Part shown: positions 31,724 through 43,421 of the stretch, piece by piece | Numbering within the stretch: position 1 is the stretch's first letter | How the letters are laid out: each line of letters opens with the position of its first letter | Assembly: GCA_977006965.1 (NCBI GenBank) | Contig: OZ345374.1 | Span: 992,001-1,056,000, forward strand | Length of the DNA stretch: 64,000 bases | From: Phymatolithon calcareum | Taxonomy: Eukaryota > Rhodophyta > Florideophyceae > Hapalidiales | Direction: 5' to 3' | The notes under the pieces: generated by a model | What the model was told of the DNA's origin: nothing | Database searches by the model: none | The model's input: only the letters and a program-made list of their open reading frames with translations | Position numbers and translations under genes: made by a program

Positions 31724-34586
31724 GTTTGAAATTCGAGTGGGTCTTCTGGTGGGTTTGGTTGTTCTTTTCCTACAGAAGACTTGGAGGCCTTCTTATACTG
31801 AGGTTGACGATGCCATGGATATATGATATGATCTACAGGACAACTACGTAGTGACTAACTATTCATGGTATTGCAAATGAGAGGAGTACATGAAGCACAC
31901 AGGCAGGAATGGGAGGTATAGTTGCAATTTCTGGTAGTCCCACATGAATATTCAGCTCTCTCGTTGTTTTTACACCTCCAATGATTTACAATGAATGCAA
32001 TTTCTTGCTCTTCCTGGGGGCTCATTTGGCCATGTTTTGAGACAAATCTTTTTAATTTGCTGCTTGAAATACACATTACCATTGACGATGGGCCGATAGG
32101 GCTTGGACGGTACACGATAATGTATTTTTTTTCCCGGTCGAATCCAACACGCCACAATAATCATTTGCAGTATGTACACCAATTTCATTATTGATCGAAG
32201 AGCAACGAAGATAAAACACAAAGACCTCTGGGACACTGCTTTCGTATTTCAACGAACGTTAAAAATGCTGGTGAGATCATCACTCAATTTGGTTCATCAT
32301 GAACCAAATGAGCCAAATTGAGCTCCGCTTGGATTTTGCGTCATTCACGGCTAAGACAGGGTTTCATATTGTGCGCCGTGAGGGGCAATGCGGCACCGTT
32401 TTATAAATTTAGCCAAGGATCAGAATACTGTAGCATGCTGTATCGCGAAGATAAGCTTTTTTCGAAATTTTATTGATTTGGATGTTTTTGCTCTCACAGT
32501 CATAACGTCAACTGATGCACGGTGTGACCAATCAAGGAGCACAGCGGATTCACAGCTTCCCAGCAATGCGTTGATGAAAGTCAGTCGAGGAGAAAAGGAG
32601 AACTGTTTCAAAAGTTCTACTTTATTAGCCGTGACGGTGGTTTAGGCTCTCAGAAGCCCTCCAAGAATTGAAAATGGAGGGGACATGTGTGGCACTGTGT
32701 TCGTGAAGGCAACTTGATCCAGCGCTCGTCAGTACACGTATTCCCCTACTTTGAGCGTTTGTGGTGAGGCGCAAAGCAGTGGAAAATATCAGCTATTGAC
32801 GAACCGTTAGTATCATCTATGTGCTACGCTGTGAGATGTTGCAGAAGAGTGGAGAGATCGAGATACAGAAAACGTACGAAAGCGGCATATTCTGATCAAT
32901 GACTTGTGCGGGGAGAGCCCGGTCCTCGACCCCCGAAGCAGAGGTCACCAGATGATGGGGATGCTCTGGTTCACTGAGAGGTTCCCCGGAAATCCAGCAA
33001 TGGTGCTGGAAAGACAGGGAGCTGATGGAATTAAATGGATCATAGCCCCGTCCAGGAAGTAGAATAACAAGATTAGTTCTTATGAGGACGTAAATAGAAA
33101 ACGACAACATTCTACACGCCAGGTTACCAAATGGATACCTATTTGACTAGGAAATGCTTCGTAAAATTTACTAGTCGCCAAAAATTAAAAGAAGAAAACG
33201 AGAAACTTAGCCATCGTTTCTGTCATTGTGGCCCAGAGAACCATCCGGCACTCGATAACAATTGGCTCACCGGCAATTAAGGCTACACCGTATTGCCTTC
33301 CCAACAGAGGGTACGAGTCAAATTGTACTGTACCGCTTGTAAGAGTAGCCCTCGTGAGTGCAATAGCATCATCGAGTCTGTTCCGACGACGCCTTCAATT
33401 CATGTGCTGTTCCCGCAGTGCACTGTGCTGCTAAAAAACGTTTCGGTACAGCAGTGCCAGACTGCCGTAGCTGTAATCGGAATGTCTCTTCACCAGCACG
33501 ATGCCTTGTAGGCATAAAGTTTTATAGAACGGTTCGCGTAGAATACGTTACTGTCTTGCTCCTCGTCTTGTCCCATTCAGTCTGCAAACAATTCTCGTGA
33601 TCGTATTGAGAATAACGCCCAAACCATTCCGAGATAAATCTCCTACGTATGCTCATCTTACATACTTGCTATGCCAGAAAGTGCGCCTGTCTCAAAACTC
33701 CATCATGCATGTTTTCACCCAGAACATCACGTTTCTGATTCTCTTCGTGGCCCATTCCGAGTACTTCAACATCTCATTCAGGTGGCGCCCGACCACGCAG
33801 GAGGTGGAATGGTACCTGCAGTGCAGACAGTACTGAGGAACCTAACATTGTGCGACACACGAGAAGTACAGTAGTGTACGGCACACTACTGGAGAACATA
33901 GTCTACCTTGTTGATGCAGCTTGGTCCCTATCTTCGGAGCTGTTCTTCGATCACTAATTTGACAAATATAATTTTTATCTGCTCATGGCAGGTGGAATTG
34001 ATGTCGACTGCAATACTCTCTCTCGGAGAAGCCGATCACTCCTGTCTTACAAATATCATACGGTTCTTAACTACGTACAAAACTAGAGTCTTCTCAAGCC
34101 AGGTTGTTCGTTCATTCAAAGTCTTGGCTTTGGAAGGACGACCACGATAAGCTGAGATTCAAGAAAGCATTCAGTAGAAATGAAAGTGAAAGAGACATTC
34201 ATCATTGTTGATTGCAACACTGAAACTGGTGCATAGCATTAAATCAGTGTCAATCCTTGGGGGAAATTGTAAGTTTCTATTTTAGAAGCCCTCAACGCCG
34301 GTATCCACCAATATCAGACCAACATCCCGCCTATAGCTTCTCAGCGCACTGCCATCCCACATCCTAAACGGATTACATTACACTATCATTTTTTTTGACA
34401 TACGGATCTACATGGCCAGAAGTTTGTCTATCGCCGTTCTTGTTCTTCTCCCCAAGATCCTTCTACCTTTGGACTTGTTAAATTTTGATGTAGAGTTTTC
34501 ATATTCTCTTCCGCAACCTCTCTGACATGTTCAATGTGAGACTCTGGTTTTCGCGAAGGGGAAGCGACCAAAGAACCGCATGACTG
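31724..34586. other. Non-coding stretch
   Basis: No gene is recognised. Small nested inverted repeats lie at about 32284-32322 (TTTGGTTCAT facing ATGAACCAAA). Confidence 0.35.
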
Positions 34587-34940
34587 CTAGGAGTCGATGT
34601 CTCCTGGATCGAAGGTGACATACAGTGTTTGCTTTCTCGTTTGTATCGTCTGCAATTTTTTCCCTTTTTCTTCTTCCTTTTTCATCCATTCTTGATGTTG
34701 CCGGAGGCTCTCCTGTTTGGGGGTCACCAGCCCCCATACAGCGCGCTCGGTACTGCCTCGTAGGAGCTCTAGTTCGTGCAGATAGCGGATATCCATCTCG
34801 GCATGCTGCATGTCCGCGTCTTTTCCTGCGTAATTTGTTTCTTTCTCGATTTCGTCCTTCTCTCGCAGAAATCTCAGTGCGAAGTGCTCTCTAAGTTGCA
34901 CTCTTCTGATCTTAGGCGGCGTAATTCTGCAAAGCGCTCA
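34587..34940 (-). pseudogene. Charged helical protein fragment
   Basis: A minus-strand frame without an ATG gives about 115 residues of believable protein. It is rich in Glu, Lys, Arg and Gln, with heptad-like Leu spacing: HFALRFLREKDEIEKE, then YLHELELLRG, then HQEWMKKEEEKGKK. It is likely an isolated exon or remnant. I do not recognise the family. Composition differs sharply from the neighbouring AT-rich non-coding DNA. Confidence 0.3.
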
Positions 34941-35109
34941 CATTCGCTCGTGTAATCGTTTCGCGTACGTGTCAATCCTTGCATGCCTCAAGCTGTTTAG
35001 ATTTGTATACCAGAGCCAGGCCGGTCATCTAGCCGCTCTGCTTGATGGCAGCAAGGATTTCATCCCTTCCGGCTGAACGGTTCTCTTGAGTTGAACCGGC
35101 TCAGCTGTA

Positions 35110-35400
35110 CTAAACATGCATCCAGATGACTTTCCCTATGAAATCCCACTTCTCCGTGAGGAATTGGATCGCAACCGTATGAATCTGTGTTTCGAGCAGA
35201 GGACAAATGTATAATCGTATGACATTGCTTCCACCTCGACGAACTGTTTTCCGCATTGTACGCATTCTCCCTTTCGAGTAGTCTCCGTAAAACAGCGTGA
35301 ACACTGGAATCTCGGATTCTAACAGGGTAAGGGCTAGACTGACTGGAACAAAGCTACACTGTACACCTGAGTTGACAAAAGAATTTTTACGCTGGAAGCG
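35110..35400 (-). pseudogene. Possible sulfotransferase remnant
   Basis: The minus strand reads ...LALTLLESEIPVFTLFYGDYSKG, resembling the Ile-Pro-x-x-x-Leu-Tyr-Tyr-Glu-Asp-Tyr block found near the C-terminus of carbohydrate sulfotransferases. Such genes are expected in algae with sulfated galactans. No PAPS-binding P-loop is visible upstream and the frame is short, so at best this is a fragment. The assignment is an inference from one motif. Confidence 0.25.
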
Positions 35401-35514
35401 CCATGGGACACTTTCATGTCAGTTTGAAAAATACAAGAGCATTCCCAGCGTTCAGAACTCACGGATTGACATATTGCAGAAAGAAAACTCTGACTAGACA
35501 CACCGCGTTTTATA

Positions 35515-36741
35515 CTAGCGCGTGTGCTGCGTGGCGATGTTAATTTCGCTAAGCTCATCAAGTGCTTTCTGCACCATCGCCGCCCGAGCCTTTCGCCTTA
35601 TTTCATGGGTATCATGTTCTTCCCGCCTTCGCTTCATTCCAACCCCAACCTCGTTCCCGACATAGCATGTGGCCGGATTTCCCGCTTGCACTTGATTTCG
35701 ATTTGCATGGAAGCCTGGTGGCTGATCGCTCGGCCCTTGCGCAGCCTGCACGTGCCCCACCTGGGGATCCCGCGCTTGTGGGTACACTTGTCCTATTTGA
35801 ACCAGTCGTGCGTGTCCGTTCTGTGGCGGATGCATCGGAGCATTAGGAGGGGTCCGCAAATGGTTGCTCTGTGGCACGCTCGCTTGTCCATTTTGCGCTG
35901 GGTGCTGTTGCCCAATTTGAGCAGCCTGCATTTGTCGGTTTTCTGTCGTACGCGTCTGCCCGTTATGCGGCGTGCGCATCATCGGTGAGCGTGTGCCGGT
36001 ATCGCCACCGGTCGCAACGGAAAGCGGACGGCGCGGAACGGCAGGGGTGACAGGGCTAGCGTACGCCTGCTTCGAAGCGACAGTAGCACGAATTGGCGCT
36101 ACCGGACTTCGGCTCGGTATAGGAGGGCCACGACTTGACACGACAGGTGATCGTTTAGGCGGCGGAGGCGCCCGGTTTGGCATCGGTGTTCGGTTCATTT
36201 CTCGAACGTGTTGTCGATCGTACAATGAAAGTCCAAGCCGAAGTCCAAAATTTTTCAACGCGCGCTTAGTGGCATCCGTTACCGCCTCCTTCTCAGCTTT
36301 AAGGAGTGCATCGCCCTTGGAACGCATCCCTTCTGCCGTTCCACCGCCACGGTCTTCGCGTATGCATCCGTCGCGTAGCGTGATGCGCACGGTAGCGCAT
36401 ACGCAAGCGTTGAAGCGTTTCGCAGCGGTTTCCTCGATGTATCGGACATCGAGCGAGAGCAGTTTGGATGACCATCCGTTGAACCCGAAGATTTGGTTCG
36501 CATCGTAAATCACCTTCCATCCCTCAATATACGTCAAGCGACAACCGCCCGGGCCTGGTCGGTTCGCAGTTTCAGCTCTTGAAAGCGGCGTGTTCAGAGC
36601 TACGGTCATTCGCGCCGTCTCTGAGGCGGTGAACGGTGTGGAGCCGAAGGGCCCCGGACCATGAAGCACCGGCTTCACGTCACTGTCGGCGGGGGCTACG
36701 TCAAGGGACTCCGGAGTCGAGTCTCCGTCATATCCGTTCAT
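35515..36741 (-). CDS. RAD52: RAD52 homologous recombination protein, 408 aa
   Basis: RAD52 anneals complementary single strands and mediates loading of RAD51 in the nucleus. The conserved N-terminal domain covers about residues 30-185. It includes GPFGSTPFTASETARM, the signature LTYIEGWKVIYDANQIFGFN-GW (human: [21 protein letters not shown]), CVCATVRITLRDG, GGGTAEG, and EAVTDATKRALKNFG. The region after about residue 195 is disordered: a Pro/Arg segment, then Gln/Asn/His/Pro-rich imperfect repeats. It ends with a KRRRE nuclear-localisation-like cluster and a helix. I use the ATG at 36741; the longer frame starts on TTG and has an upstream stop, so a spliced 5' exon cannot be excluded. No frameshift is seen. 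Confidence 0.92.
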   Translation of the reverse strand: MNGYDGDSTPESLDVAPADSDVKPVLHGPGPFGSTPFTASETARMTVALNTPLSRAETANRPGPGGCRLTYIEGWKVIYDANQIFGFNGWSSKLLSLDVRYIEETAAKRFNACVCATVRITLRDGCIREDRGGGTAEGMRSKGDALLKAEKEAVTDATKRALKNFGLRLGLSLYDRQHVREMNRTPMPNRAPPPPKRSPVVSSRGPPIPSRSPVAPIRATVASKQAYASPVTPAVPRRPLSVATGGDTGTRSPMMRTPHNGQTRTTENRQMQAAQIGQQHPAQNGQASVPQSNHLRTPPNAPMHPPQNGHARLVQIGQVYPQARDPQVGHVQAAQGPSDQPPGFHANRNQVQAGNPATCYVGNEVGVGMKRRREEHDTHEIRRKARAAMVQKALDELSEINIATQHTR

Positions 36742-37856
36742 GTGTGGTGCTGCTGACTGCGGTGGACGATACCGTGGTTTCAACAGAATGCAATCCCTGA
36801 AGGAATTACGAGAACGCCGACGGCATGAAATATGTCAAGGAGTCGTCCGGCGGCAAGGGAGGTGCGGGAGGTAAACACACCAGGTCAGTGTGGTGCTCAG
36901 CGATGGCCCAGCGGCGATGGCCGAATGCGCTCGCGGTTGCATTTGCACGAAGGCACACGTGTGGGAATTTTGAAATTGGATGTAATGGGATCATAATGAG
37001 CCCCTCACCAGCCAATCGGGAAAGCAGTGCTGGGACGCAATCCTTGGTATCAAGAAAACAAGAAAAATCAAGAGAAATGATTTCATATCATACAGCAGAT
37101 GTAATGTATATTTCTTGTCCATTTTCTTCCTCCAGAAGTGCACTTCTGCATAAATTATGATAAGCACGCAAGTACAGTACAGTCAATCCTTGATAACTGG
37201 ATGTCCAATGTGGAAAGGTATGAAATCCATATACCAAGGATATTCTGGATTCGAATTTGTATGATAGCTCAAATGTTACACGTGTGCGGCCAAAAGCCGG
37301 AAAAGCAGGCGACATGGCTTACATATGCCTCATGTCTGGCAATTTGGCGATCATATGCGCCTCGTTGAAGGATATGTTGGGTGCTCGTCCCAAAAACCAA
37401 TGTTAGAAATTGAGAAACCTTATTCGCGGCTTGGCAAAGCGCCAAAGTGTTGAATATGTTCCGTGAAACCGAGTCAAAAAATTTACAAATTTCATGTATG
37501 CACCGTGGCTCCGATAATATTCGCAAACAAGGGTAGTTGAAGATGCGGTGAGCCTTGCGCGTGAATTTTCCTCTCACAGGAAAAGCTGAATGGACGTTAT
37601 TCAGAGTTTGAAGTTGAAGTTTCTTGAAAAGTTGATCAGCAGCACAGAAATGCGCGTCCGTAGAAGCTGGTTGCGGGCGTGTGTTTTCCGCGTCTGTCGA
37701 AGGACCCTCGTTTACTCTCTGAAATTTCTGTTGGAGAGAATTTAAGGTATGTTTTCCCCATTGCAGAACTTGTGGATGGAGAACATGGTTTTCTAATCCG
37801 CAATATTCGTTCGGCGCAACTTGTACATGCGGTGGATTTCTATTCACGTGGACGTC

Positions 37857-37969
37857 GAGTGGATATTTCCGTGGCTGATTGCAAGCATGAAGGGTCTTAT
37901 TATGTGTTTTCATTGCAAACACATAATACGACCCTTCATGCTTGCAATCAGCCACGGAAATATCCACTC
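37857..37969. repeat. Palindrome with 53-bp arms and 7-nt loop
   Basis: The left arm (37857-37909) starts GAGTGGATATTTCCGTGGCT. The right arm (37917-37969) is its reverse complement with one mismatch in 53. Confidence 0.95.
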
Positions 37970-38020
37970 TTTTCATCAGAGCGCTCAACGGTAAATGTGA
38001 CGAAAATCGCAAAACTCAAA

Positions 38021-38080
38021 GGTGGAAAACTATCTTTGTCCGGTGGCGATATCGCCACCGGACACAGATAGTTTTCCACC
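38021..38080. repeat. 60-bp palindrome without a spacer
   Basis: GGTGGAAAACTATCT at 38021 mirrors AGATAGTTTTCCACC ending at 38080. The two 30-bp arms meet at GGCGAT|ATCGCC and differ at one position. Confidence 0.95.
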
Positions 38081-38620
38081 ATTGTCTTTTGTGTTTTCTG
38101 CACGAGATGACATCTCTTCTCTACCGTTATCTGAGTGTGGCCATCGGTTTGTAATAGGAATCTGTCGCAACACACAGATTAATTGGAGTATGATTTCTCT
38201 ATGAAAGCTATTGTGTATTGACATTTATTCCCCTGTGCGATGGAAGGTCGGAATGCCGTCCCAGCTGGTCAACGCTTCGTAGTTAGAGACAATGTAGAGA
38301 TGCATTGTTCAATATTACGGCACCAGTACCATGAAATATGCTTGGTACACTATTATTTTTGAGCCTCCGGAAGTCATGTTCCGGGGCTGACATGAGCTTG
38401 CACGTTGTTTTTCCGGCTGTTTTCCGAGTTAAGAACTGAGGCAAAATGAAAACAAGGAATCCCAGTTTGCTCAGCTGCAGAAAGTGCAGAATGCATACAC
38501 TTCGGTGCAAAATTATCGTTTACAAGGACTTCCCATGCTAGAAGTGCTTACGGACTACAGTAAGCCTGACTCCTGCACAGTGTATCTGCAGCATCTACAT
38601 TATCAATTACGCACACTATC

Positions 38621-39874
38621 CTAAGAAAGTTTCGCATACGCCCACTCAATCCATTCAGTGAGCGCTTTAAGGTCCTCCTCCTCCACTGTAGCGCCGCACC
38701 AAATGCGGAGTCCCGGTGGTGCGCTACGATATGAGTTGATATCGTACGCGACGCCCTCATCCGCAAGCAGTGATGTCAATTCCTTAACCTTATCCTTATG
38801 CAGATCAAGCACGAGACAAACCGACGTGTTTGACCGGTAAGACTGCTCCTTAGCCAGGAAACTGACCCATTCGTTCCGTGCGACAAAGTCTTCCAGCACG
38901 GCAAGATTACGCTGCGAGCGGCCGATAAGCGCCTCCAACCCACCGATTTGCTCGCACCACTTCAACGCGTCAATATAATCTTCGACGCACATCATGGACA
39001 CGGTGTTGATGACATTGCCCTCGAACAGGCTCTCCGTTAACTTTCCGTCCTTGGTCATGCGGAAAATCTTCGGCAAAGGTCTATCCGGCTGGAAACTCTC
39101 CAGTCGCTCCACTGCGCGTGGACTCAATACTAGCATTCCGTGTCCGGCCTCGCCGCCGAGCACCTTTTGCCAGGAAAATGTGAGCACATCAATTTTCGGC
39201 CACGGCACTTCCATCGCAAACACACCTGAAGTCGCATCGCAAATTGTCAATCCACTACGATCATCTGCGATCCAATCCGCACCGTCCGGGACGCGCACAC
39301 CAGACGTAGTGCCATTCCACGTGAAGATGATATCACTAGCCTTATTCGTGCGCGAAAAGTCCGGCAATTCGCCATAATTATCAACGGTAATCTCGTTAAC
39401 CTCCGGCAATTTGAGATGCTTGACTGCATCAATAAGCCACCCCTGACCAAAACTCTCCCAATGGCACACATCGACCGGTCGCGGACCCAACATGCTCCAC
39501 ATGACCATCTCCACGGCGCCGGTGTCGCTCGCCGGCACGATTGCCACGCGATAATCGGCCGGGATCTGCAGGACTTGCTTCGTGCGATCGATAGCCTCCT
39601 TCAGCTTTTTCTTTCCTAGCGCGGAGCGATGCGATCGCCCAAGCGGCGTGTCGGCGAGCGCGACGGCCAGGTCATATCCCGGGCGCTTTTTGCAGGGCCC
39701 CGACGAAAAGCAGGCACTTTCCGGCTTCACGGCTGGTTTCGCTGTGGTGACAACCATTGCCGGGGATCGACGGTGCGAGACGCGGTTTATGCGGGCGGGG
39801 AGACGGGAATGTTGGGTAGAAAGAGTGCTGGTGCGCGGGATGAGGGGTGTGGTAATGAATGTGCTCAGAGTCAT
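38621..39874 (-). CDS. serC: Phosphoserine aminotransferase, 417 aa
   Basis: This PLP enzyme converts 3-phosphohydroxypyruvate and glutamate to O-phosphoserine and 2-oxoglutarate in serine synthesis. The first about 45 residues are Ser/Thr/Arg-rich with few acids, as in a plastid transit peptide. The mature part follows the long bacterial-type SerC family: [55 protein letters not shown]. The Schiff-base lysine lies in [15 protein letters not shown]; then come [10 protein letters not shown] and [14 protein letters not shown] chose the ATG at 39874; the frame opens six codons earlier on TTG. It resembles alphaproteobacterial enzymes more than the standard plant form, suggesting bacterial ancestry (inference). 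Confidence 0.93.
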   Translation of the reverse strand: MTLSTFITTPLIPRTSTLSTQHSRLPARINRVSHRRSPAMVVTTAKPAVKPESACFSSGPCKKRPGYDLAVALADTPLGRSHRSALGKKKLKEAIDRTKQVLQIPADYRVAIVPASDTGAVEMVMWSMLGPRPVDVCHWESFGQGWLIDAVKHLKLPEVNEITVDNYGELPDFSRTNKASDIIFTWNGTTSGVRVPDGADWIADDRSGLTICDATSGVFAMEVPWPKIDVLTFSWQKVLGGEAGHGMLVLSPRAVERLESFQPDRPLPKIFRMTKDGKLTESLFEGNVINTVSMMCVEDYIDALKWCEQIGGLEALIGRSQRNLAVLEDFVARNEWVSFLAKEQSYRSNTSVCLVLDLHKDKVKELTSLLADEGVAYDINSYRSAPPGLRIWCGATVEEEDLKALTEWIEWAYAKLS

Positions 39875-42272
39875 GATGTGATATATTTTCAAAAATCACA
39901 GGTGGATCGCGGGGCACTGTGTGGGCCGTTGCTGGGGCGACTGTAAACGTACAATACAAGCTCAGTTTCTGCTCTTCTAGCAACCCGTTTGCAAGAGACG
40001 AAAATTCGGCGGCCCGATACGAAGTGCTCGCGGTGTGCTATTGACGGCAAGCGCAGGCCAGGAGCATCTGTGACTTAATGCCGGCACAGTGAAAAAGTAA
40101 AAATTTGCGCATATGTTTATTGATCGGCATTTGCTTCTAGTCAACCAGATGCACCTCCTTTTCGGTTGTTTTGCTGCGGATGAGAGCAGCAGATTCTTCG
40201 CGTCGTACTAGCCAATGGGAATTCTTTGCTTTTTTCCTCAGCAAATAGGATTTCGCAACACACTCCGTTGGGAGATCGCGAAGAGAGAAAATTTTGGTGC
40301 AAAGTTTTCTCGCCTGGCTGACTGCGTCGCGATCGACCAGCAAGAATATTTCGTACACGTTTGAAGTATAAAGTCGTGCTTTTCTGCGTGAAACTGATGG
40401 CCGTTGCGGGAAAGTAACGGAGCATTCCCCCTGATGCAGTCCCTGAAATTAAGTTGGAACGCCCTCTCCCGCTTTCAAAAAATCATAAACATCGCAGATT
40501 TCCAATGCGATTGTTATTTGAAAGTTCACTTTGTGGTTCTTACCCCAAGAAGAAAGTCTAAACGGTATTAACCAACAGCTTTCGATCTATCTGTAGCGTC
40601 TGACTCAAAAGAAACCGACATCTAAGAGGAGGAAAGAAAGAAAGACAATCCAAATCCGCTGAGAAAGGGAAAGGGGACCTGGAACTCAATCGTCCCACAT
40701 TTCTGTTCTCGGACGAACAAACAACTCATATTACAAGTTTTTCACTTTTCTAACGATATATAAAGTAATATAACATTAGAAGCGTTAGAAATTGTATCAC
40801 ATACGTTATTTTCCGAATTACAGTCCACGTACCATCCCTCTGCTTCTATGTCCAAGGACAGCATTTCAGAAGAAAGTGCTGTACACTGCTCCCTCACTAG
40901 GTGGATCCTCGAGAAGTAGATGTTCGCTCTCAGTGGACACAGAACGGCTGTCCGGAGATGGAATTCCAGGTGCGACGTTAGGAACACTCCACGCCTCTTA
41001 ATCACTCGCCACAGATTATCGTCCGCTTGTGAGCACTTGTCTAGAGCCGGAGTACTAAACTAATTGGAGGCAGTTCTTATAGGCGCACACCTCCTTCCCT
41101 GGCTCAACAACCTTCAGACATACTATTATAATCATCAAACCATAGGGCAAGTCCTGAACAAGTCCAACTACCTTGGAAGTTCACACATTCACTATTTAAT
41201 GGGATTCGTATTGAGTAAAGCTGTACTCTTTCTAACGTTAGTAAATAGTATCAGCCTTGGTCCGTTTTTCTCCCTGGTGGACTCTAAACATCGATGTTCG
41301 TCGAAAATTCCTTTTCTGGATATTTTATCGAGAAAACTCAGATGTTTGTTCATCGACACATTCATTTAGCGTATGCATTGCAGGTCGATGTTATTGTCGT
41401 TCTTGTGCACTTTCAAACTCTACAAGCATAGGCGAGCAGAAATGCGTCATGGGGCCTCAGAGTCATAATCACCGGGATCATTTGTCAGACGCCGAGCTCC
41501 GAATCTCTCCGCGCTAGTCGTTGTTCATGATTAGCATCTTTATACCTTTGTCGAGCTGCATTAACACTGGTCTTACAGAGTTTGAGCAGGACTTCAATGG
41601 CTTGCATGGCATAGCCACCCACAGATCGTCCGATTAGAGGTTCCACTGGGTGGTCCTGATTCTCATTCCTAGCCACACCTACAGCTTTGCCAATAGAAGG
41701 GTGCAACGCACCTTGAGTTTGGTCCTGCCACGGAGAGCACGGAATCGTTCTTTGAATCATTCGGGCGCCTTGGTGTCCGTATGAGGTGGACGCACTCTCG
41801 GGGTTCCCGAGTTGCTTGACCCGTACATAGTGGTCCACCATTGGTGGATATCCTCAGCGCTTGCTCTTTTGTTCCACTGTTAAGAGTGACGTTAGTCTGA
41901 GCTTCGACGCATGTCACACCGTCATAACATCTGCCGAGAAATGTAAACAACATTCCCCTCGTCCTGTGCAGCATGACATCCCCGTGCGCACCATTGACTG
42001 AAGATGCACACAGGACATGCGTTAAACCAATGCTCAAGATTTAGTTGGCGATTCGAACTATGTACACCGAAAAAGCTGGCATGAAACTAAACTCTGTAGC
42101 AGAAGAATATTCTCGTGTGTATTGCAAAGAACGCTTTGTTCGTGAGAATTTGAACAGAAATGCAGAAGTGATTGAACGAGCTATCTGCAACCATGCGTAC
42201 AGCTAATGACCATCAAATCGAGAGTAAATGAAACCAGATTGCATTGTTTTCAGCGCAGGTACGCGGGCACGC
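39875..42272. other. Mostly non-coding stretch
   Basis: Apart from a weak retroelement-like fragment at 41485-41841 I see no gene. Confidence 0.35.
41485..41841 (-). pseudogene. Possible retroelement integrase fragment
   Basis: An ATG-led 118-codon frame contains an HPVEPLIGRSVGGYAMQAIE stretch, followed by SVNAARQRYKDAN-EQR. This resembles the linker and helix following the integrase core in Ty3/gypsy elements, where an A-x-x-R-x-x-x-x-A-D-x-x-R pattern is common. Upstream catalytic motifs are not recognisable. It is likely a decayed fragment; confidence is low. Confidence 0.2.
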
Positions 42273-43421
42273 TCAGCATCCGCATCTCTGGCAGTAGTTG
42301 TGGTGTTTCCACCACTTCGCGCGTTGCTCCCACCAAAGCTGAGACTCCCTCGGGCCCCATGTACCCGTCGGCGCGGGTGGCATCCATTCGCACCCCGGCT
42401 TCTTTGACTCATTGCTGTGCGTGTTCCGGTCGCCTTTGCTGTTCTTGTTCCCGTTACTATCCTTGTTATTATTAACGTTATTATTCTTGGTCGAGAATTT
42501 CTTCTGCGTCATTCGCTTGGTCGCCGCCGCGGCCTCCTCGTTCGCCATCTTATCGTCAAGCTTCTTCTCCTTCATATTCTCTTCAATGGCTTTCTTCTCC
42601 TGATTTATCGGTGCCCATTTCACGTCTGCTGCATTTCCAACCTCGTTCCTAAGGTCACGGAGATAAACCTTCTTCGGTTTGTTCGGCGAACGAAACTCAC
42701 CCGGCACATTTGCTTCAGGCTGTACATTCTTGCATTCCTCCCCACCACATTCGCCAACAAATTTGCTTGTACTCACACATTTTCCCTTCGGCACATCACT
42801 GCGATGATGCGTCCCGGGAACAAACGTCGGTGTGTGTTCCGCCTCCAACGCGACACCTCCTTGAATTCGAACATAAGCACATGTATAATAATCCGAGAAA
42901 AATGCACTCTTGCGCTTCCAGTGGATGCCACCGTACCAGACCATTGCAAATACATAGTCACCGTCGGGAAACACGCTGGGAACGTTCATCTTGTTTTGAT
43001 ACGCAAATCCATTCTTGTCTGTCCCGCATGCATCCCTCTGCGTCTTCGTCATACCAGGTTTAATGCATTGATAGCGATTCTGCGTCCAACAACCGAACTC
43101 AAATGCCAGTTTCTTGTGCCATGACTTTTCATTCATCTTGTCGACGGGAACCAATGAGCGACGGTAAAAGCCCCCCTCGTGATTATTGCGATGCCATTCG
43201 ATGTTAACAGTCTCACCACGTTTCCAGACTGCGGAAGGGTTCTTGGGACTGTTGCGCGCCTTGGCGAAACCACGAGACCATACGGGTGGGCAGGGACCCA
43301 GACAGTCAGGGCGGTTGCAGTCGATCGGATTATATGGAGCGGGCTGCTTTAAATTAAAGTGTGAGGCGCCGAGGTGGATGAGGGCTGCCACAAGCAGCAG
43401 AGAAAGGGTAAGTGACGACAT
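42273..43421 (-). CDS. Secreted LPMO-like copper protein, 382 aa
   Basis: The first 20 residues are a signal peptide ending LGAS. Cleavage would leave His21 as the mature N-terminus, the first ligand of the histidine brace in lytic polysaccharide monooxygenases. A second candidate ligand lies in WHRNNHEGGF (His77 or His81), resembling the N-H-x-G-Y-F block of chitin-binding type 4/AA15-like domains. The domain closes with FPDGDYVFAMVWYGG and YYTCAYVRIQGG, equivalent to G-x-Y-x-L-x-W and Y-x-C-A-D-V-x-I. Cysteines are plentiful. Residues about 270-340 are a Lys/Asn/Glu-rich linker; the tail is Trp-rich and ends CQRCGC, possibly a binding module. The substrate is unknown. The copper site is inferred from motifs. 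Confidence 0.7.
   Translation of the reverse strand: MSSLTLSLLLVAALIHLGASHFNLKQPAPYNPIDCNRPDCLGPCPPVWSRGFAKARNSPKNPSAVWKRGETVNIEWHRNNHEGGFYRRSLVPVDKMNEKSWHKKLAFEFGCWTQNRYQCIKPGMTKTQRDACGTDKNGFAYQNKMNVPSVFPDGDYVFAMVWYGGIHWKRKSAFFSDYYTCAYVRIQGGVALEAEHTPTFVPGTHHRSDVPKGKCVSTSKFVGECGGEECKNVQPEANVPGEFRSPNKPKKVYLRDLRNEVGNAADVKWAPINQEKKAIEENMKEKKLDDKMANEEAAAATKRMTQKKFSTKNNNVNNNKDSNGNKNSKGDRNTHSNESKKPGCEWMPPAPTGTWGPRESQLWWEQRAKWWKHHNYCQRCGC

Larger units (their letters stand above)
36742..38620. other. Non-coding stretch with two large palindromes
   Basis: Overlapping frames at 37269-38071 on both strands begin on non-ATG codons and run through the palindromes. I do not call a gene. Confidence 0.4.

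Noticed and set aside
37269-38012. 247-codon minus frame across the palindromes
   Set aside because: It starts on GTG and owes part of its length to the palindrome, which gives similar codons on both strands.
42400-43124. 235-codon plus-strand frame
   Set aside because: It is the antisense shadow of the LPMO-like gene at 42273-43421.
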